From assembly GCA_024543015.1 (NCBI GenBank), contig JAMXCY010000011.1, positions 1-15,369 on the forward strand: a DNA stretch of 15,369 nucleotides. Direction: 5' to 3'. How positions within the stretch are numbered: position 1 is the stretch's first letter; the number at the start of each line of letters is the position of its first letter. Under the pieces are notes generated by a model, which worked only from the letters and a program-made list of their open reading frames with translations, was not told where the DNA came from and did no database searches. Shown in pieces: positions 1-7,564 of the stretch. The position numbers and the translations under genes are program-made. This DNA is from Candidatus Omnitrophota bacterium. GTDB taxonomy: Bacteria > Omnitrophota > Gorgyraeia > JAFGHF01.

Positions 1-702
1 GCCACTAAAGGCGGAGGACACGGCTACTACCACTGTGTTGTCCTGGCGCATTCTTCAGTTCAAGAAGCTTATGATTTGGTCTTCTTGGGCTTTGAACTTT
101 CCGATAGATACCGTACGCCTACAATAATCTTAAGCGACGGGATGTTAGGACAGATGATGGAACCATTATTAGTCGCTCGTCGCTCGTCGCTGGTATCTGG
201 TAATAAAAAAATTGTGAAGAAATGGGCGCTTACAGGATGTAAAGGAAGAAGCCCCAACCTAGTAAAGTCGTTTTTTATGCAAGAGGGAGAGCTGGAAGAG
301 CATAATAAGCTGCTGCAGAAAAACTATGAGCAGATTAAGAGGAAAGAACAGCGCTTTCAAGGGTTACATTTAGAGGATGCCGACATAATCTTAGTGGCTT
401 ACGGAAGTCAAGCCCGCATTGCCCGTAGCGTAATGATGCTTTTGCGTAAAAAAGGTAAAAAGGTAGGCCTTTTGCGTCCGATTAGCCTTTGGCCGTTCCC
501 TAAGAATATATTTGAAAGCTTATTAAAGAAAAAGAGAAGGAGCTTGAGATTTTTTGTGATCGAGATGTCTTACGGTCAGATGGTTGAAGATGTGCGCTTG
601 ACAGTTAATGGACGTGCTCCGGTTGAGTTTTACGGCCGCGCCGGAGGCGGTATCCCGACCGAAGAAGAAATTATAAAAAAAATAAATCGTTTTGCTCATT
701 AA
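1..702 (+). CDS. vorB: 2-oxoacid:ferredoxin oxidoreductase, alpha subunit (VorB-like), 5' partial
   Basis: The reading frame is open from the first base, so the gene begins upstream of the window; an internal TTG at 76 is not the start. The visible part is the C-terminal region of the alpha subunit of a ferredoxin-dependent 2-ketoisovalerate/2-oxoacid oxidoreductase, which oxidatively decarboxylates branched-chain 2-oxoacids to acyl-CoA in the cytoplasm and reduces ferredoxin. It starts with a typical ATKGGGHGYY stretch, continues with SDGMLGQMMEP, and carries the transketolase C-terminal-like domain (VAYGSQARIARS, LLRPISLWPFP, VIEMSYGQMVEDVR) and the FYGRAGGGIPT end that is usual for VorB. 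vorA and vorC follow; the ferredoxin-like delta subunit would be expected upstream. One oddity is a stretch translated from heptamer DNA repeats (174-201) between the QMMEP motif and the WALTG motif. The substrate is inferred from family resemblance; 2-oxoglutarate (Kor) is the main alternative. Confidence 0.9.
   Translation, partial: ATKGGGHGYYHCVVLAHSSVQEAYDLVFLGFELSDRYRTPTIILSDGMLGQMMEPLLVARRSSLVSGNKKIVKKWALTGCKGRSPNLVKSFFMQEGELEEHNKLLQKNYEQIKRKEQRFQGLHLEDADIILVAYGSQARIARSVMMLLRKKGKKVGLLRPISLWPFPKNIFESLLKKKRRSLRFFVIEMSYGQMVEDVRLTVNGRAPVEFYGRAGGGIPTEEEIIKKINRFAH
174..201 (+). repeat. Four tandem 7-bp units inside vorB
   Basis: CGCTCGT, CGCTCGT, CGCTGGT and ATCTGGT follow head to tail. They encode the VARRSSLVSG region of VorB, which lies between conserved blocks. 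The period of seven is the same as in the tRNA-Glu leader. Confidence 0.8.
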
Positions 703-711
703 TCTCGTTAT

Positions 712-743
712 GCCCGTTAGGTTCGTTAACGGGCTAAACGAAC
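712..743 (+). repeat. Two mutually exclusive inverted repeats between vorB and vorA
   Basis: GCCCGTTA (712-719) pairs with TAACGGGC (727-734), and GTTCGTT (721-727) pairs with AACGAAC (737-743). The stems share sequence, so only one can form at a time. The DNA consists of CGTTA-type words in both orientations and fills the 52-base gap between the two genes. No T run follows, so it is not a terminator. Confidence 0.7.
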
Positions 744-754
744 AAAACGGTAAT

Positions 755-1483
755 ATGAAGAAAATATTTTCTCGTCCTAAATCATTACGCGATGTAGATA
801 CCCATTATTGCCCGGGATGCGGACATGGTGTGGTTCACCGTCTCATTTGCGAAATAATTGACGAGCTGGGTATCCGCGAAAAAACCATTGCTGTAGCACC
901 GGTGGGCTGCGCAGTCATTGCTTATGATTATTGGAATTTTGATTGCTGTGAGGCAGCTCATGGCCGAGCCATGGCAGTGGCGGTGGGGATTAAAAGAACG
1001 CAACCCGAAAGGGTAGTTTTTACTTATCAGGGGGATGGAGATTTAGCAGCTATTGGCACAGCAGAGACTATTCACGCTGCCAATCGAGGAGAAAATTTAA
1101 GTTGCGTATTTATTAATAACGCCGTTTACGGGATGACCGGCGGCCAGATGGCCCCCACCACAGTCATTGGCCAGAAAACCACTACCACCCCTCTAGGTAG
1201 AAATGCTGTTTTTGAAGGCTATCCTTTGAAAGTTTGCGAACTATTGGCGTCCTTTCCTGCTGTGTTTTCGCTTGAGCGCGTAGCTTTAGATTCTGCGCAA
1301 GGTGTAATGAAAACCAAAAAGGCTATAAACCAAGTTTTTCTTAATCAACTTCAGGGCAAGGGATTTTCTCTTGTGGAGATACTCTCTGCCTGCCCGGTTT
1401 GCTGGGGCAGGCCGTCTGGAGAGGCCTGGCGTTGGGTTAAGGATGAGATGGTTAAAGTATTTCCTTTGGGCAGGTTCAAGTGA
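755..1483 (+). CDS. vorA: 2-oxoacid:ferredoxin oxidoreductase, beta (TPP-binding) subunit (VorA-like)
   Basis: This is the thiamine-pyrophosphate-binding subunit of the Vor complex, 242 residues. It shows the CPGCGHG motif at residues 19-25, the TPP/Mg site GDGD at 93-96 with the downstream NNAVYGMTGGQ at 121-131, and the late SACPVCWG segment. These are characteristic of the beta subunits of 2-oxoacid:ferredoxin oxidoreductases. I chose ATG 755 because the family usually begins MKK-FSRPKSL; in-frame starts at 692 (TTG) and 710 (ATG) would put an inverted-repeat spacer into the protein. Only a weak ribosome binding sequence precedes 755. The gene lies 52 bases after vorB and overlaps vorC by four bases (GTGA), so translation of vorC is probably coupled to it. 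2-Oxoglutarate oxidoreductase (KorB) is a less likely reading. Confidence 0.9.
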   Translation: MKKIFSRPKSLRDVDTHYCPGCGHGVVHRLICEIIDELGIREKTIAVAPVGCAVIAYDYWNFDCCEAAHGRAMAVAVGIKRTQPERVVFTYQGDGDLAAIGTAETIHAANRGENLSCVFINNAVYGMTGGQMAPTTVIGQKTTTTPLGRNAVFEGYPLKVCELLASFPAVFSLERVALDSAQGVMKTKKAINQVFLNQLQGKGFSLVEILSACPVCWGRPSGEAWRWVKDEMVKVFPLGRFK

Positions 1484-2010
1484 GAGAAGAGATTATTTGT
1501 GCTGGTTTCGGAGGACAGGGGATAATGCTTCTGGGCAAGGTCTTAGCCCAAGCTGCCCTTAAGGAAAACAAACAGTTAAGCTGGATACCTTCCTACGGAG
1601 CAGCAATGCGCGGCGGTACTGCTTTTTGCATAGTGGTGATTGCCGATAGAGAGATTGCCTCTGCTTATATAGATAAATGCGATACTTTGTTTGCCTTTAA
1701 TCAGCCTTCCTGGGATAAATTCAAGACCAAGGTGAGAAAAGGAGGCCTGGCTTTATTGAATTCTACCTTAATCGATACTAAAGGCACGCCGCAAAATATC
1801 CGGATGTGTAAGCTCCCTTTTACAGAAATAGCTTCTTCCTTAGGTAATGTACGTGTGGCTAATATGGTTGCCTTGGGTAGTTATTTGAAAGAAAAAAATA
1901 TTTTGAAACGCCAGACTGTCTTAAAAGTTTTTGCAGAGATTGTCCCGAAAGCTAAGATGCATCTACTGGAGATTAATCAAAGGGCTTTAGATAGAGGATA
2001 CAAGCGATGA
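1480..2010 (+). CDS. vorC: 2-oxoacid:ferredoxin oxidoreductase, gamma subunit (VorC-like)
   Basis: This 176-residue protein is the gamma subunit of the same enzyme. It begins with the family's signature GFGGQG at residues 9-14 and has SYGAAMRGG at 38-46, both typical of the POR/KOR/VOR gamma domain that helps form the CoA/catalytic interface. The start is GTG at 1480, overlapping the vorA stop as GTGA, and the stop overlaps the gltX start as ATGA, so vorB-vorA-vorC-gltX reads as one translationally coupled operon. Length is normal for a free-standing gamma subunit. Assignment to Vor rather than Kor rests mainly on the neighbouring subunits. Confidence 0.88.
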   Translation: MREEIICAGFGGQGIMLLGKVLAQAALKENKQLSWIPSYGAAMRGGTAFCIVVIADREIASAYIDKCDTLFAFNQPSWDKFKTKVRKGGLALLNSTLIDTKGTPQNIRMCKLPFTEIASSLGNVRVANMVALGSYLKEKNILKRQTVLKVFAEIVPKAKMHLLEINQRALDRGYKR

Positions 2011-3296
2011 TTCGCGTTCGTTTTGCTCCCAGTCCTACAGGATATTTGCATATAGGCGGGGCAAGGACTGCATTGTTCAATTGGCTATTTGCCCGTCACA
2101 ATAAGGGAAAATTTATCTTACGCATCGAAGATACCGACAAGGCCAGGTCAAAGAAGATTTTTTTAGACCAGATCTTAGAAGATCTTCGCTGGCTGGGGCT
2201 TAACTGGGATGAAGGCCCTTATTTTCAAAGCGAGCGTAGCAAGCTTTATACCGAATGTGCGCAGAAACTCCTGCAGGAGGGCCTGGCTTTTTCCGAAGGC
2301 AAGGCCATTATTTTAAAAGTACCGCAGAAGGATTTTGAATTTACAGATATAATCCGGGGTTCGATTAAATTTGCAGCAGGTTCTTTCAAGGATCAGGTGT
2401 TAATAAAATCCGATGGTACCCCGACCTACAATTTTGCCTGCTGTTGCGATGACCACCAGATGCAGATAAGTCATGTTATTCGCGGCGATGACCACATTTC
2501 GAATACGCCTAAACAACTTGCTATTTACGAAGCGCTTAATTTTAATCCGCCCCAATTTGTCCACATCCCTTTAATTGTGGCTGGGGACCGTTCGCGGCTT
2601 TCCAAGCGCAAGGGGGCGATGCCTGTTTCTTATTACAGAGAACAAGGATATCTTCCCGAGACGCTATTTAATTTTTTGGCCCTTTTGGGTTGGTCTTTAG
2701 GAGCTAATCGTGAGATTGCCTCGCGGGATGAAATAATTAAGCAGTTTAAATTAGAAAGGGTATTGAAAACAGCCGCTGCTTTTAATGTGGAAAAACTGGA
2801 TTGGATGAACGGCCAGTACATTCAAAGCTTAAATACAGAAAAGCTAAAAAAGTTGCTCCTGCCTTTATTATTGCAGAAAAAAGTCATTACCCAAAACTAT
2901 GATGAAAATTGGCTAGCCGAAGTTATAGATTTGTTAAAGCCACGGATGAAAAAATTGTCTGATTTTATTTCTCTGGCCGAGTTTTTCTTTGAAGACAAAA
3001 TAAAATATACTGCTGAGGCAAAAGAGTTTTTGCGGGAAAAGGAAAAGACAAAGGAAATACTTGGTAAATTAGTCGGGGTTTTGGATGGGCTTGAATCTTT
3101 TGATTTGCCAACGGTAGAGGGCGCCTGCCGCCGCTTGATTGCCCAAGAGGGCATCCGCGGCGCAGATCTCATTCACCCGGTCAGGGTGGCCCTTACCGGA
3201 AAAAGAGTAGGCCCGGGTTTATTTGAGACTATGGCGGTTTTAGGTAAGGAAAAGGTGCTAGATAGGTTAAATCAAGTAGTTAAACTTATAACTTAA
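2007..3296 (+). CDS. gltX: Glutamyl-tRNA synthetase, short form lacking the zinc-binding insert
   Basis: This is a class I aminoacyl-tRNA synthetase that charges tRNA with glutamate. The catalytic domain shows FAPSPTGYLHIGGAR at residues 7-20 (HIGH-type motif), RIEDTD at 39-44, SDGTPTYNF at 135-143, HVIRGDDH at 156-163 and the KMSKS equivalent LSKRKG at 198-203, which is the usual GluRS form. The C-terminal half (about 220-429) fits the helical anticodon-binding domain. At 429 residues it is shorter than the common 460-490. The loss is near residues 95-108, where the Cys-containing zinc-binding insert of many GluRS enzymes is replaced by a direct join between GLAFSEGK and ILKVP. The ATG overlaps the vorC stop. 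With no glutaminyl-tRNA synthetase in view, it may also misacylate tRNA-Gln for the Gat amidotransferase route, but that cannot be read from the sequence. Confidence 0.95.
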   Translation: MIRVRFAPSPTGYLHIGGARTALFNWLFARHNKGKFILRIEDTDKARSKKIFLDQILEDLRWLGLNWDEGPYFQSERSKLYTECAQKLLQEGLAFSEGKAIILKVPQKDFEFTDIIRGSIKFAAGSFKDQVLIKSDGTPTYNFACCCDDHQMQISHVIRGDDHISNTPKQLAIYEALNFNPPQFVHIPLIVAGDRSRLSKRKGAMPVSYYREQGYLPETLFNFLALLGWSLGANREIASRDEIIKQFKLERVLKTAAAFNVEKLDWMNGQYIQSLNTEKLKKLLLPLLLQKKVITQNYDENWLAEVIDLLKPRMKKLSDFISLAEFFFEDKIKYTAEAKEFLREKEKTKEILGKLVGVLDGLESFDLPTVEGACRRLIAQEGIRGADLIHPVRVALTGKRVGPGLFETMAVLGKEKVLDRLNQVVKLIT

Positions 3297-3310
3297 GACT
3301 GGGGGGAGTG

Positions 3311-3679
3311 ATGGAGGAGAAGAGAAAATATATTCGCATAGAAGCGCCGGTAGTAGTTACTTATAAAATGAGCGATGTTTCTTCCGGGAGCAAAAAAACC
3401 ATTACTAAAGACTTCAGCGAAGGAGGAATCCGCTTCCCTGTATACGAAAAATTGAAGATAGGCACCCCCTTGGAATTGCATATCGAGACCCCTTTTGACA
3501 CCATCCCTATCTTTGCCGTAGGGCAGATAGTCTGGACTAAGGCCTTAAGCAGCAAAGAAGGCAGAGAGATCTATGACGTAGGTGTAAAGTTCACCAGAAT
3601 GCAAACTTTTGATAAAAAAAGGATGGCCCAGACAACCAGGCATTTCCTGAGTATGGGGAAGAAATATCGGTCTGGATAA
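3311..3679 (+). CDS. PilZ-domain protein, probable cyclic-di-GMP receptor
   Basis: This small single-domain protein (122 residues) has the two c-di-GMP-binding signatures of the PilZ family: RxxxR at residues 5-9 (RKYIR) and D/N-x-S-x-x-G at 34-39 (DFSEGG). A beta-barrel-like segment (GTPLELHIETP, FAVGQIVW, YDVGVKF) follows. The family binds cyclic di-GMP and passes the signal to a partner, often in motility or surface-polymer control. A G-rich Shine-Dalgarno-like run lies just upstream of tandem possible starts, GTG 3308 and ATG 3311; I prefer the ATG. The gene begins 14 bases after gltX and ends 6 bases before tRNA-Gln, so it is probably transcribed with both. The nearby histidine kinase and GGDEF response regulator make a shared c-di-GMP function plausible; the partner is unknown. 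Confidence 0.85.
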   Translation: MEEKRKYIRIEAPVVVTYKMSDVSSGSKKTITKDFSEGGIRFPVYEKLKIGTPLELHIETPFDTIPIFAVGQIVWTKALSSKEGREIYDVGVKFTRMQTFDKKRMAQTTRHFLSMGKKYRSG

Positions 3680-3685
3680 AATTAG

Positions 3686-3757
3686 TGCCCTGTGGTGTAA
3701 TTGGTAACACGACTGATTCTGGATCAGTTATTTCTGGTTCGAGTCCAGGCAGGGCAG
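3686..3757 (+). tRNA. tRNA-Gln (anticodon CTG)
   Basis: A full cloverleaf can be drawn. The acceptor stem is TGCCCTG (3686-3692) with CAGGGCA (3750-3756) and discriminator G 3757. The anticodon stem ACTGA/TCAGT encloses the loop TTCTGGA with anticodon CTG. The T arm has TTCGAGT in the loop. A weak first pair and a G discriminator are usual for glutamine tRNA. The 3' CCA is not encoded. It starts 6 bases after the PilZ gene and is followed after 4 bases by tRNA-Leu. Confidence 0.95.
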
Positions 3758-3761
3758 ATAT

Positions 3762-3845
3762 GCGCGGGTGGTGAAACTGGTAGACACGCATGCTTGAGGG
3801 GCATGTGGCCGAAAGGCTGTGCGAGTTCAAATCTCGCCTCGCGCA
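3762..3845 (+). tRNA. tRNA-Leu (anticodon GAG)
   Basis: This is a class II tRNA with a long variable arm (GTGGCCGAAAGGCTGTG region). The acceptor stem GCGCGGG (3762-3768) pairs with CTCGCGC (3838-3844) with one G-T pair; the discriminator is A 3845. The anticodon stem CATGC/GCATG holds the loop TTGAGGG, giving anticodon GAG (reads CTC and CTT). The T arm is GCGAG-TTCAAAT-CTCGC. CCA is not encoded. The converging response-regulator gene stops only three bases beyond its 3' end. Confidence 0.95.
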
Positions 3846-3848
3846 TCA

Positions 3849-4778
3849 CTACTTCCTCTGATCCTTCACATAATTACTCTTCTTTTTCTGCTTGGCATAT
3901 TCTTTAAGCTCTGCGCCGATTTCAGCTACTTCAGCCACATGAGTAAACTTACGATGCTCATTGGTAACCACGCCTATAGAAACAGAAATCAGTTTGACTT
4001 TGACACTTTTTCCTTGTCTATCTTTACCTACGATATAACTTTTCTTTAAGTCTTCCGGTTTATAAAGCTCCGGAGTCAATTTATCAAATTCTTGGATGAT
4101 TTGTTTGCAGATTCGGTCAATTTTATCAAGAGTGCTGATGATTACAAAATCATCTCCTCCGATGTGTCCGATAAAGTCTTCGGGGCCGCCTTCTTTCTCC
4201 ACAGCTTTGACTACCACACGGGCAGTTTGCTGAATGGTGCGGTCACCCCAGGCAAATCCGTATTTATCATTGAAGACTTTGAACTTATCCAGGTCAACAT
4301 AGCCTACCGCGAATTTTTCCCCACTTTTAATGCGCTTGTCAATTTCGTTGAAGATAGAAACGTTTCCCGGCAGGCGGGTAAGAGGCGCAGCATCTAAGTC
4401 CATTTGACTGCGCCTAAGAATCATCCTGATGCGGGCCAGAAGCTCCTCCGGTTCAAATGGTTTGACGATGTAATCGTCGGCCCCGGCGTCTAAGCCTTTG
4501 ACTTTATCCTTTACATCGCCTTTGCCGGTTAACATTATTATAGGCATATGGCGCAGGAGCACATCTTTCTTTAATTTTTGGCAGACCGCCCGCCCGTCTA
4601 TTTTGGGAATAACATAGTCTAAAATAATCAAGTCAGGAGGACGCTCGTAGACTTTGTCTAAAGCTTCTTGGCCATCTTCTGCCTGGACCACCTCGTATTC
4701 TTCTTCAGGGATCGTCAAGCGCAAGATATCCAAAATGTCCGGATCATCATCAACAATCAATATACGTTTTTTAGCCAT
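3849..4778 (-). CDS. Response regulator with GGDEF-family output domain (GGDDF variant)
   Basis: This 309-residue cytoplasmic protein has a receiver domain (about 1-122) and a PleD-like diguanylate cyclase domain (about 130-300). The receiver is intact: acidic pocket D10-D12, phospho-acceptor D54 in LIILDYVIP, T84 and K106 in IVKPFEP. The output domain has the family features LTRLPGN (133-139), VDLDKFKVFND (161-171) and an active-site loop reading GGDDF (207-211) where active enzymes usually have GGDEF or GGEEF. Phosphorylation by the adjacent kinase presumably controls it. The Asp at the metal-binding Glu position leaves open whether it makes cyclic di-GMP, is weakly active, or works as a signalling scaffold. 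A good ribosome binding site (AAGGAG) precedes ATG 4778. It is the last gene of the FIST-kinase-regulator operon, 11 bases after the kinase stop. No terminator is visible before the tRNAs it converges on. Confidence 0.9.
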   Translation of the reverse strand: MAKKRILIVDDDPDILDILRLTIPEEEYEVVQAEDGQEALDKVYERPPDLIILDYVIPKIDGRAVCQKLKKDVLLRHMPIIMLTGKGDVKDKVKGLDAGADDYIVKPFEPEELLARIRMILRRSQMDLDAAPLTRLPGNVSIFNEIDKRIKSGEKFAVGYVDLDKFKVFNDKYGFAWGDRTIQQTARVVVKAVEKEGGPEDFIGHIGGDDFVIISTLDKIDRICKQIIQEFDKLTPELYKPEDLKKSYIVGKDRQGKSVKVKLISVSIGVVTNEHRKFTHVAEVAEIGAELKEYAKQKKKSNYVKDQRK

Positions 4779-4789
4779 CTACTCTCCTT

Positions 4790-6286
4790 TTAGGCTTTCG
4801 GTATGGTAAAACTAAAAGTTGTGCCTTTGTCGGGCTGGGCATTTGCCCAAATCCTTCCTTTGTGTGCCTCCACAATTTGTTTCACTAAAGACAGCCCTAA
4901 ACCCGTTCCCTTTACCTTTTGATTAATTGCATTATCTACGCGATAAAATTCCTCAAAAATCTTTGCCAGATCATCTTCGGCAATACCTATGCCTGAATCC
5001 CGGATATCTACCTGCAGAAAGTCTTTCTTTTGTTTGATGTTGATAGAGATTTTTCCTTCATCGGGAGTAAACTTAATAGCGTTACCCAACAAATTCACCA
5101 GTACCCTTTCCATCTGGGTCATGTCGGCGAGACAGGCAGATATTTTTTGCGGAATATCTATAGCAAGCTTGATTTTCTTTTCTTTCATTTGAGGCGCCAT
5201 TATGTCGGCAACAGCCTCTACAATATCTTCTAAATTTAACCTTTCCAGTTTCATTTCTACCCTGCCAGATTCTATTCTTGAGATATCTAGAAGATCATTG
5301 ACCAGTTTGGCCAGGCTGTCGGAATGTTTATTAATTTTATCCAAACGTTCTTTAACCGGAGCAGGCACCTCACCCAGCTTTCCCGCCATCAGAATTGCAG
5401 CATAACCCTTAATGGAGGTCAGGGGTGTCCTTAATTCATGCGAGACAGCAGAGACAAATTCAGATTTTAATTTATCTATTTTTTGAAGCTTCTCATTAGC
5501 CAGGGCTAACTCTTTTGTTCTTTGAGTTACTCTTTGTTCCAGTTCCTGATGCGAGCGCCAGAGCTCTTCATAAAGCCGGGCATTTTCCATGCCCCCGGCT
5601 ATCTGCCCGGCTAAGATAGAGAGAGTCTCCAGATCTCCTTCGGTAAGGTGGGCATAAGGCGCCTCAGAGCCCACAACAATCAACCCCAATTTGGCTTCCT
5701 GAGATATAATGGGCACTATGCAGAAAGAAGCCAAATTAAATATTTGCAACAATTCTTTTTTTTCTTTATCAAGCAGCTGGGCCTTATCCACCAAAAGCGG
5801 CTGCTGAATTCTGTTTAAGATATTTTTATGGACCAACTGTTTTCTAATTTCCTCTTCTTCTTCAGAATTATACCCTACGGCAACAGGGAGGGAGGTTTCT
5901 CTTTCGTCTCTACTTGCCAAAACAATCAACCCTTTGTCAAAACCGAGCTCCGAGATAAAAGATTTATCGATCTGGGAAAACAGCTTTTCCGCATCAAAGG
6001 TAGAACTGATTGCCTTGCTTAATTTATGCAAGGTATAAAGACTGTCTATTTTTTTATCCAACTCTTCCTGGGTTTTATTTAACTCTAAGTCTTTTTTGAC
6101 GATAATCTTGGCCTGTTCATCTAAGTCATCATAGGCCCGCTTTAGTTTATCCAAAGAGTGCTGCAGGTTCTTTCTACTTCTTCTTTCTTTCTCCGTAAGT
6201 ATAACCAGATAGGCAAAAGCACCGACAATAACGATACCGGTCGTAACAAAAACTGTACTTATGTTAACATCATATAGATTGAACAT
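4790..6286 (-). CDS. Membrane-anchored GAF sensor histidine kinase
   Basis: This 498-residue sensor kinase has one N-terminal membrane segment (about 9-30), a coiled coil rich in Lys/Glu/Asp (about 32-88), a GAF domain (about 95-240), a second short coiled coil, a HisKA dimerisation domain and a HATPase domain. The phospho-acceptor is H283 in SHELRTPLTS. The ATP site shows the N box around N398/N402 (NLLGNAIKFT), G1 DSGIGI (430-435), the F box FEEFYRVD and G2 GTGLGLS (460-466). I chose ATG 6286 because AAGGG lies about six bases upstream, only one base separates it from the FIST stop (TAA-C-ATG), and the alternative GTG at 6310 lacks a ribosome binding site. Its natural partners are the FIST protein before it and the response regulator after it. 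The ligand of the GAF domain is unknown. Confidence 0.92.
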   Translation of the reverse strand: MFNLYDVNISTVFVTTGIVIVGAFAYLVILTEKERRSRKNLQHSLDKLKRAYDDLDEQAKIIVKKDLELNKTQEELDKKIDSLYTLHKLSKAISSTFDAEKLFSQIDKSFISELGFDKGLIVLASRDERETSLPVAVGYNSEEEEEIRKQLVHKNILNRIQQPLLVDKAQLLDKEKKELLQIFNLASFCIVPIISQEAKLGLIVVGSEAPYAHLTEGDLETLSILAGQIAGGMENARLYEELWRSHQELEQRVTQRTKELALANEKLQKIDKLKSEFVSAVSHELRTPLTSIKGYAAILMAGKLGEVPAPVKERLDKINKHSDSLAKLVNDLLDISRIESGRVEMKLERLNLEDIVEAVADIMAPQMKEKKIKLAIDIPQKISACLADMTQMERVLVNLLGNAIKFTPDEGKISINIKQKKDFLQVDIRDSGIGIAEDDLAKIFEEFYRVDNAINQKVKGTGLGLSLVKQIVEAHKGRIWANAQPDKGTTFSFTIPKA

Positions 6287-6287
6287 G

Positions 6288-7490
6288 TTATCCCTTTTTG
6301 GAAGCTTCACCCAGACAGAGTACGACTATCGTCTCATTGTGGAGATAGGCTTTACCAATATATCTTTCTGCTCTTAAAGGGGCTTGTTCACCATAGCTAT
6401 AAAAGCCAATTATGGGGCAGTCCGTCCCCAGCACCTTTTTAATTACTTTAATTTCGTCTATGGCGTGTCTACCCAGAATTCTTTTACGGGCTATAGAGTC
6501 AAAGAGGATTACCGCTGAGATCCTGGCGCCATTTAACGCTGCCTTAGCTTTAAGTGCGGCTTCTTTGGCTGCATTTAAGACCCCTTCCTTATCAGCAATC
6601 ATCAAACGCACCTGGGAGCCTTGGGGGACTTCCGCAGCGCAAACTAGCGCTCCACTAGAAGTAGCTTTAATGGGATAGCGGATAAGGTATTCTTCTTCAT
6701 CCGGTATGGACATCCCCAGGGGATAGATTGTGCCGATTTTTGCCCAGCTTGAGCTTCTTAAGTTTTCCGCTTCTTCTTCGCCGAAATAATCTTGATAGAT
6801 ATTTAATGCGGGCTTTGCATCGAGCATTTCAATAGTATTGCCGTGGCTTTGGCTAACTTCATGCACTTTGCCTATAGCATTCCATCCATGTCTTGTGCCG
6901 ATGCCTATAGAAATATCCCCAGCCAATAAAATCCCTACTACCGCATCGCTAAAAACTTTATCGTGATAATATTGGTAGGTTTTTTGAAAGAGGTAATCAT
7001 CGCCTGCGCAGCCTCCAACAATAGGGAAGCTTGTGCCTAAGATTTCCTGCGCACCCTTGATCATCTCGGTAATGTTCCCGGAAAGACCGTCGGAGAACAT
7101 CACAAAAACATGCCTTTTGGGTAACTTAGCCCTTAAGACCCCCTGAGCACATTTTTGTCCTGCAGAACGCGCATCTTGACTTAAGCCCGACCCCAAACCC
7201 GTAGAGACATGCAGGACATCAGACCTAAACCCCATTACTGCTACGGAATTCTTTGTGCAGCCTGCGGTGCTTATTTCTCCGGCGCTTGAGCAGCCTATTA
7301 TAGTTGCGCCTTGGCAGATAGACTTTATCCCTTGGAGAAGCTTATTTTGCTCAAACTTTACTGAAGCAAAGACAATTAAAGGGGTTAGAAAGGCCGCTTG
7401 GGCCTTTTGGCAGGCAGATCTTGTTGCTTCCCGACCGGCTAAGAAGGCGTCGGAATTTTCGCTTGTCCCTACTCCCACACGGATAGACAT
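6288..7490 (-). CDS. FIST-domain sensory protein
   Basis: This 400-residue soluble protein has the paired FIST N and FIST C domains, which are predicted to bind small ligands such as amino acids and are found next to signal-transduction proteins. Recognisable stretches are IIGCSSAGEI near residue 65-75, VFVMFSDGLSGN near 130-140, FPIVGGCAGDD near 155-165, and in the C part IIGFYSYGEQAP near 365-375, the typical FIST_C ending. It has no signal peptide or membrane segment. It is the first gene of a minus-strand operon with the histidine kinase and response regulator, so it probably supplies the sensory input to that kinase. No Shine-Dalgarno precedes ATG 7490, and the best promoter places the transcript start at or very near the start codon, so the mRNA may be leaderless. 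Confidence 0.88.
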   Translation of the reverse strand: MSIRVGVGTSENSDAFLAGREATRSACQKAQAAFLTPLIVFASVKFEQNKLLQGIKSICQGATIIGCSSAGEISTAGCTKNSVAVMGFRSDVLHVSTGLGSGLSQDARSAGQKCAQGVLRAKLPKRHVFVMFSDGLSGNITEMIKGAQEILGTSFPIVGGCAGDDYLFQKTYQYYHDKVFSDAVVGILLAGDISIGIGTRHGWNAIGKVHEVSQSHGNTIEMLDAKPALNIYQDYFGEEEAENLRSSSWAKIGTIYPLGMSIPDEEEYLIRYPIKATSSGALVCAAEVPQGSQVRLMIADKEGVLNAAKEAALKAKAALNGARISAVILFDSIARKRILGRHAIDEIKVIKKVLGTDCPIIGFYSYGEQAPLRAERYIGKAYLHNETIVVLCLGEASKKG

Positions 7491-7496
7491 GGTTTT

Positions 7497-7525
7497 AGTT
7501 TACCGCAAGCATAATACATAGTCAA
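7497..7525 (-). promoter_or_regulatory. Promoter of the FIST-kinase-regulator operon
   Basis: Read on the minus strand, TTGACT (7525-7520) and TAAACT (7502-7497) are separated by 17 bases. The -10 ends six bases before the ATG of the FIST gene. A weaker alternative -10, TATTAT (7516-7511), lies upstream but lacks a good -35. This is a sequence-pattern call only. Confidence 0.6.
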
Positions 7526-7535
7526 TACATTTTGT

Positions 7536-7564
7536 TTGACTTTTGCGCCACTTTTCTATAAACT
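7536..7564 (+). promoter_or_regulatory. Promoter of tRNA-Glu
   Basis: TTGACT (7536-7541) and TAAACT (7559-7564) have a 17-base spacer. The overlapping TATAAA at 7557-7562 is an alternative -10. The element is the exact mirror of the FIST promoter, with the two -35 boxes 10 bases apart. It would give a pre-tRNA leader of roughly 30 bases. Confidence 0.6.

Noticed and set aside
692..754. N-terminal extension of VorA from TTG 692 or ATG 710
   Set aside because: The extension would be translated from the inverted-repeat spacer and has no counterpart in the family, which starts MKK-FSRP.
3701..4049. Open frames running through the tRNA genes and antisense to the response regulator
   Set aside because: They translate tRNA sequence or the complementary strand of a clear gene and show no protein family features.
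6287..6310. Histidine kinase start at GTG 6310
   Set aside because: It lacks a ribosome binding site, whereas ATG 6286 has AAGGG at proper distance and directly follows the FIST stop.
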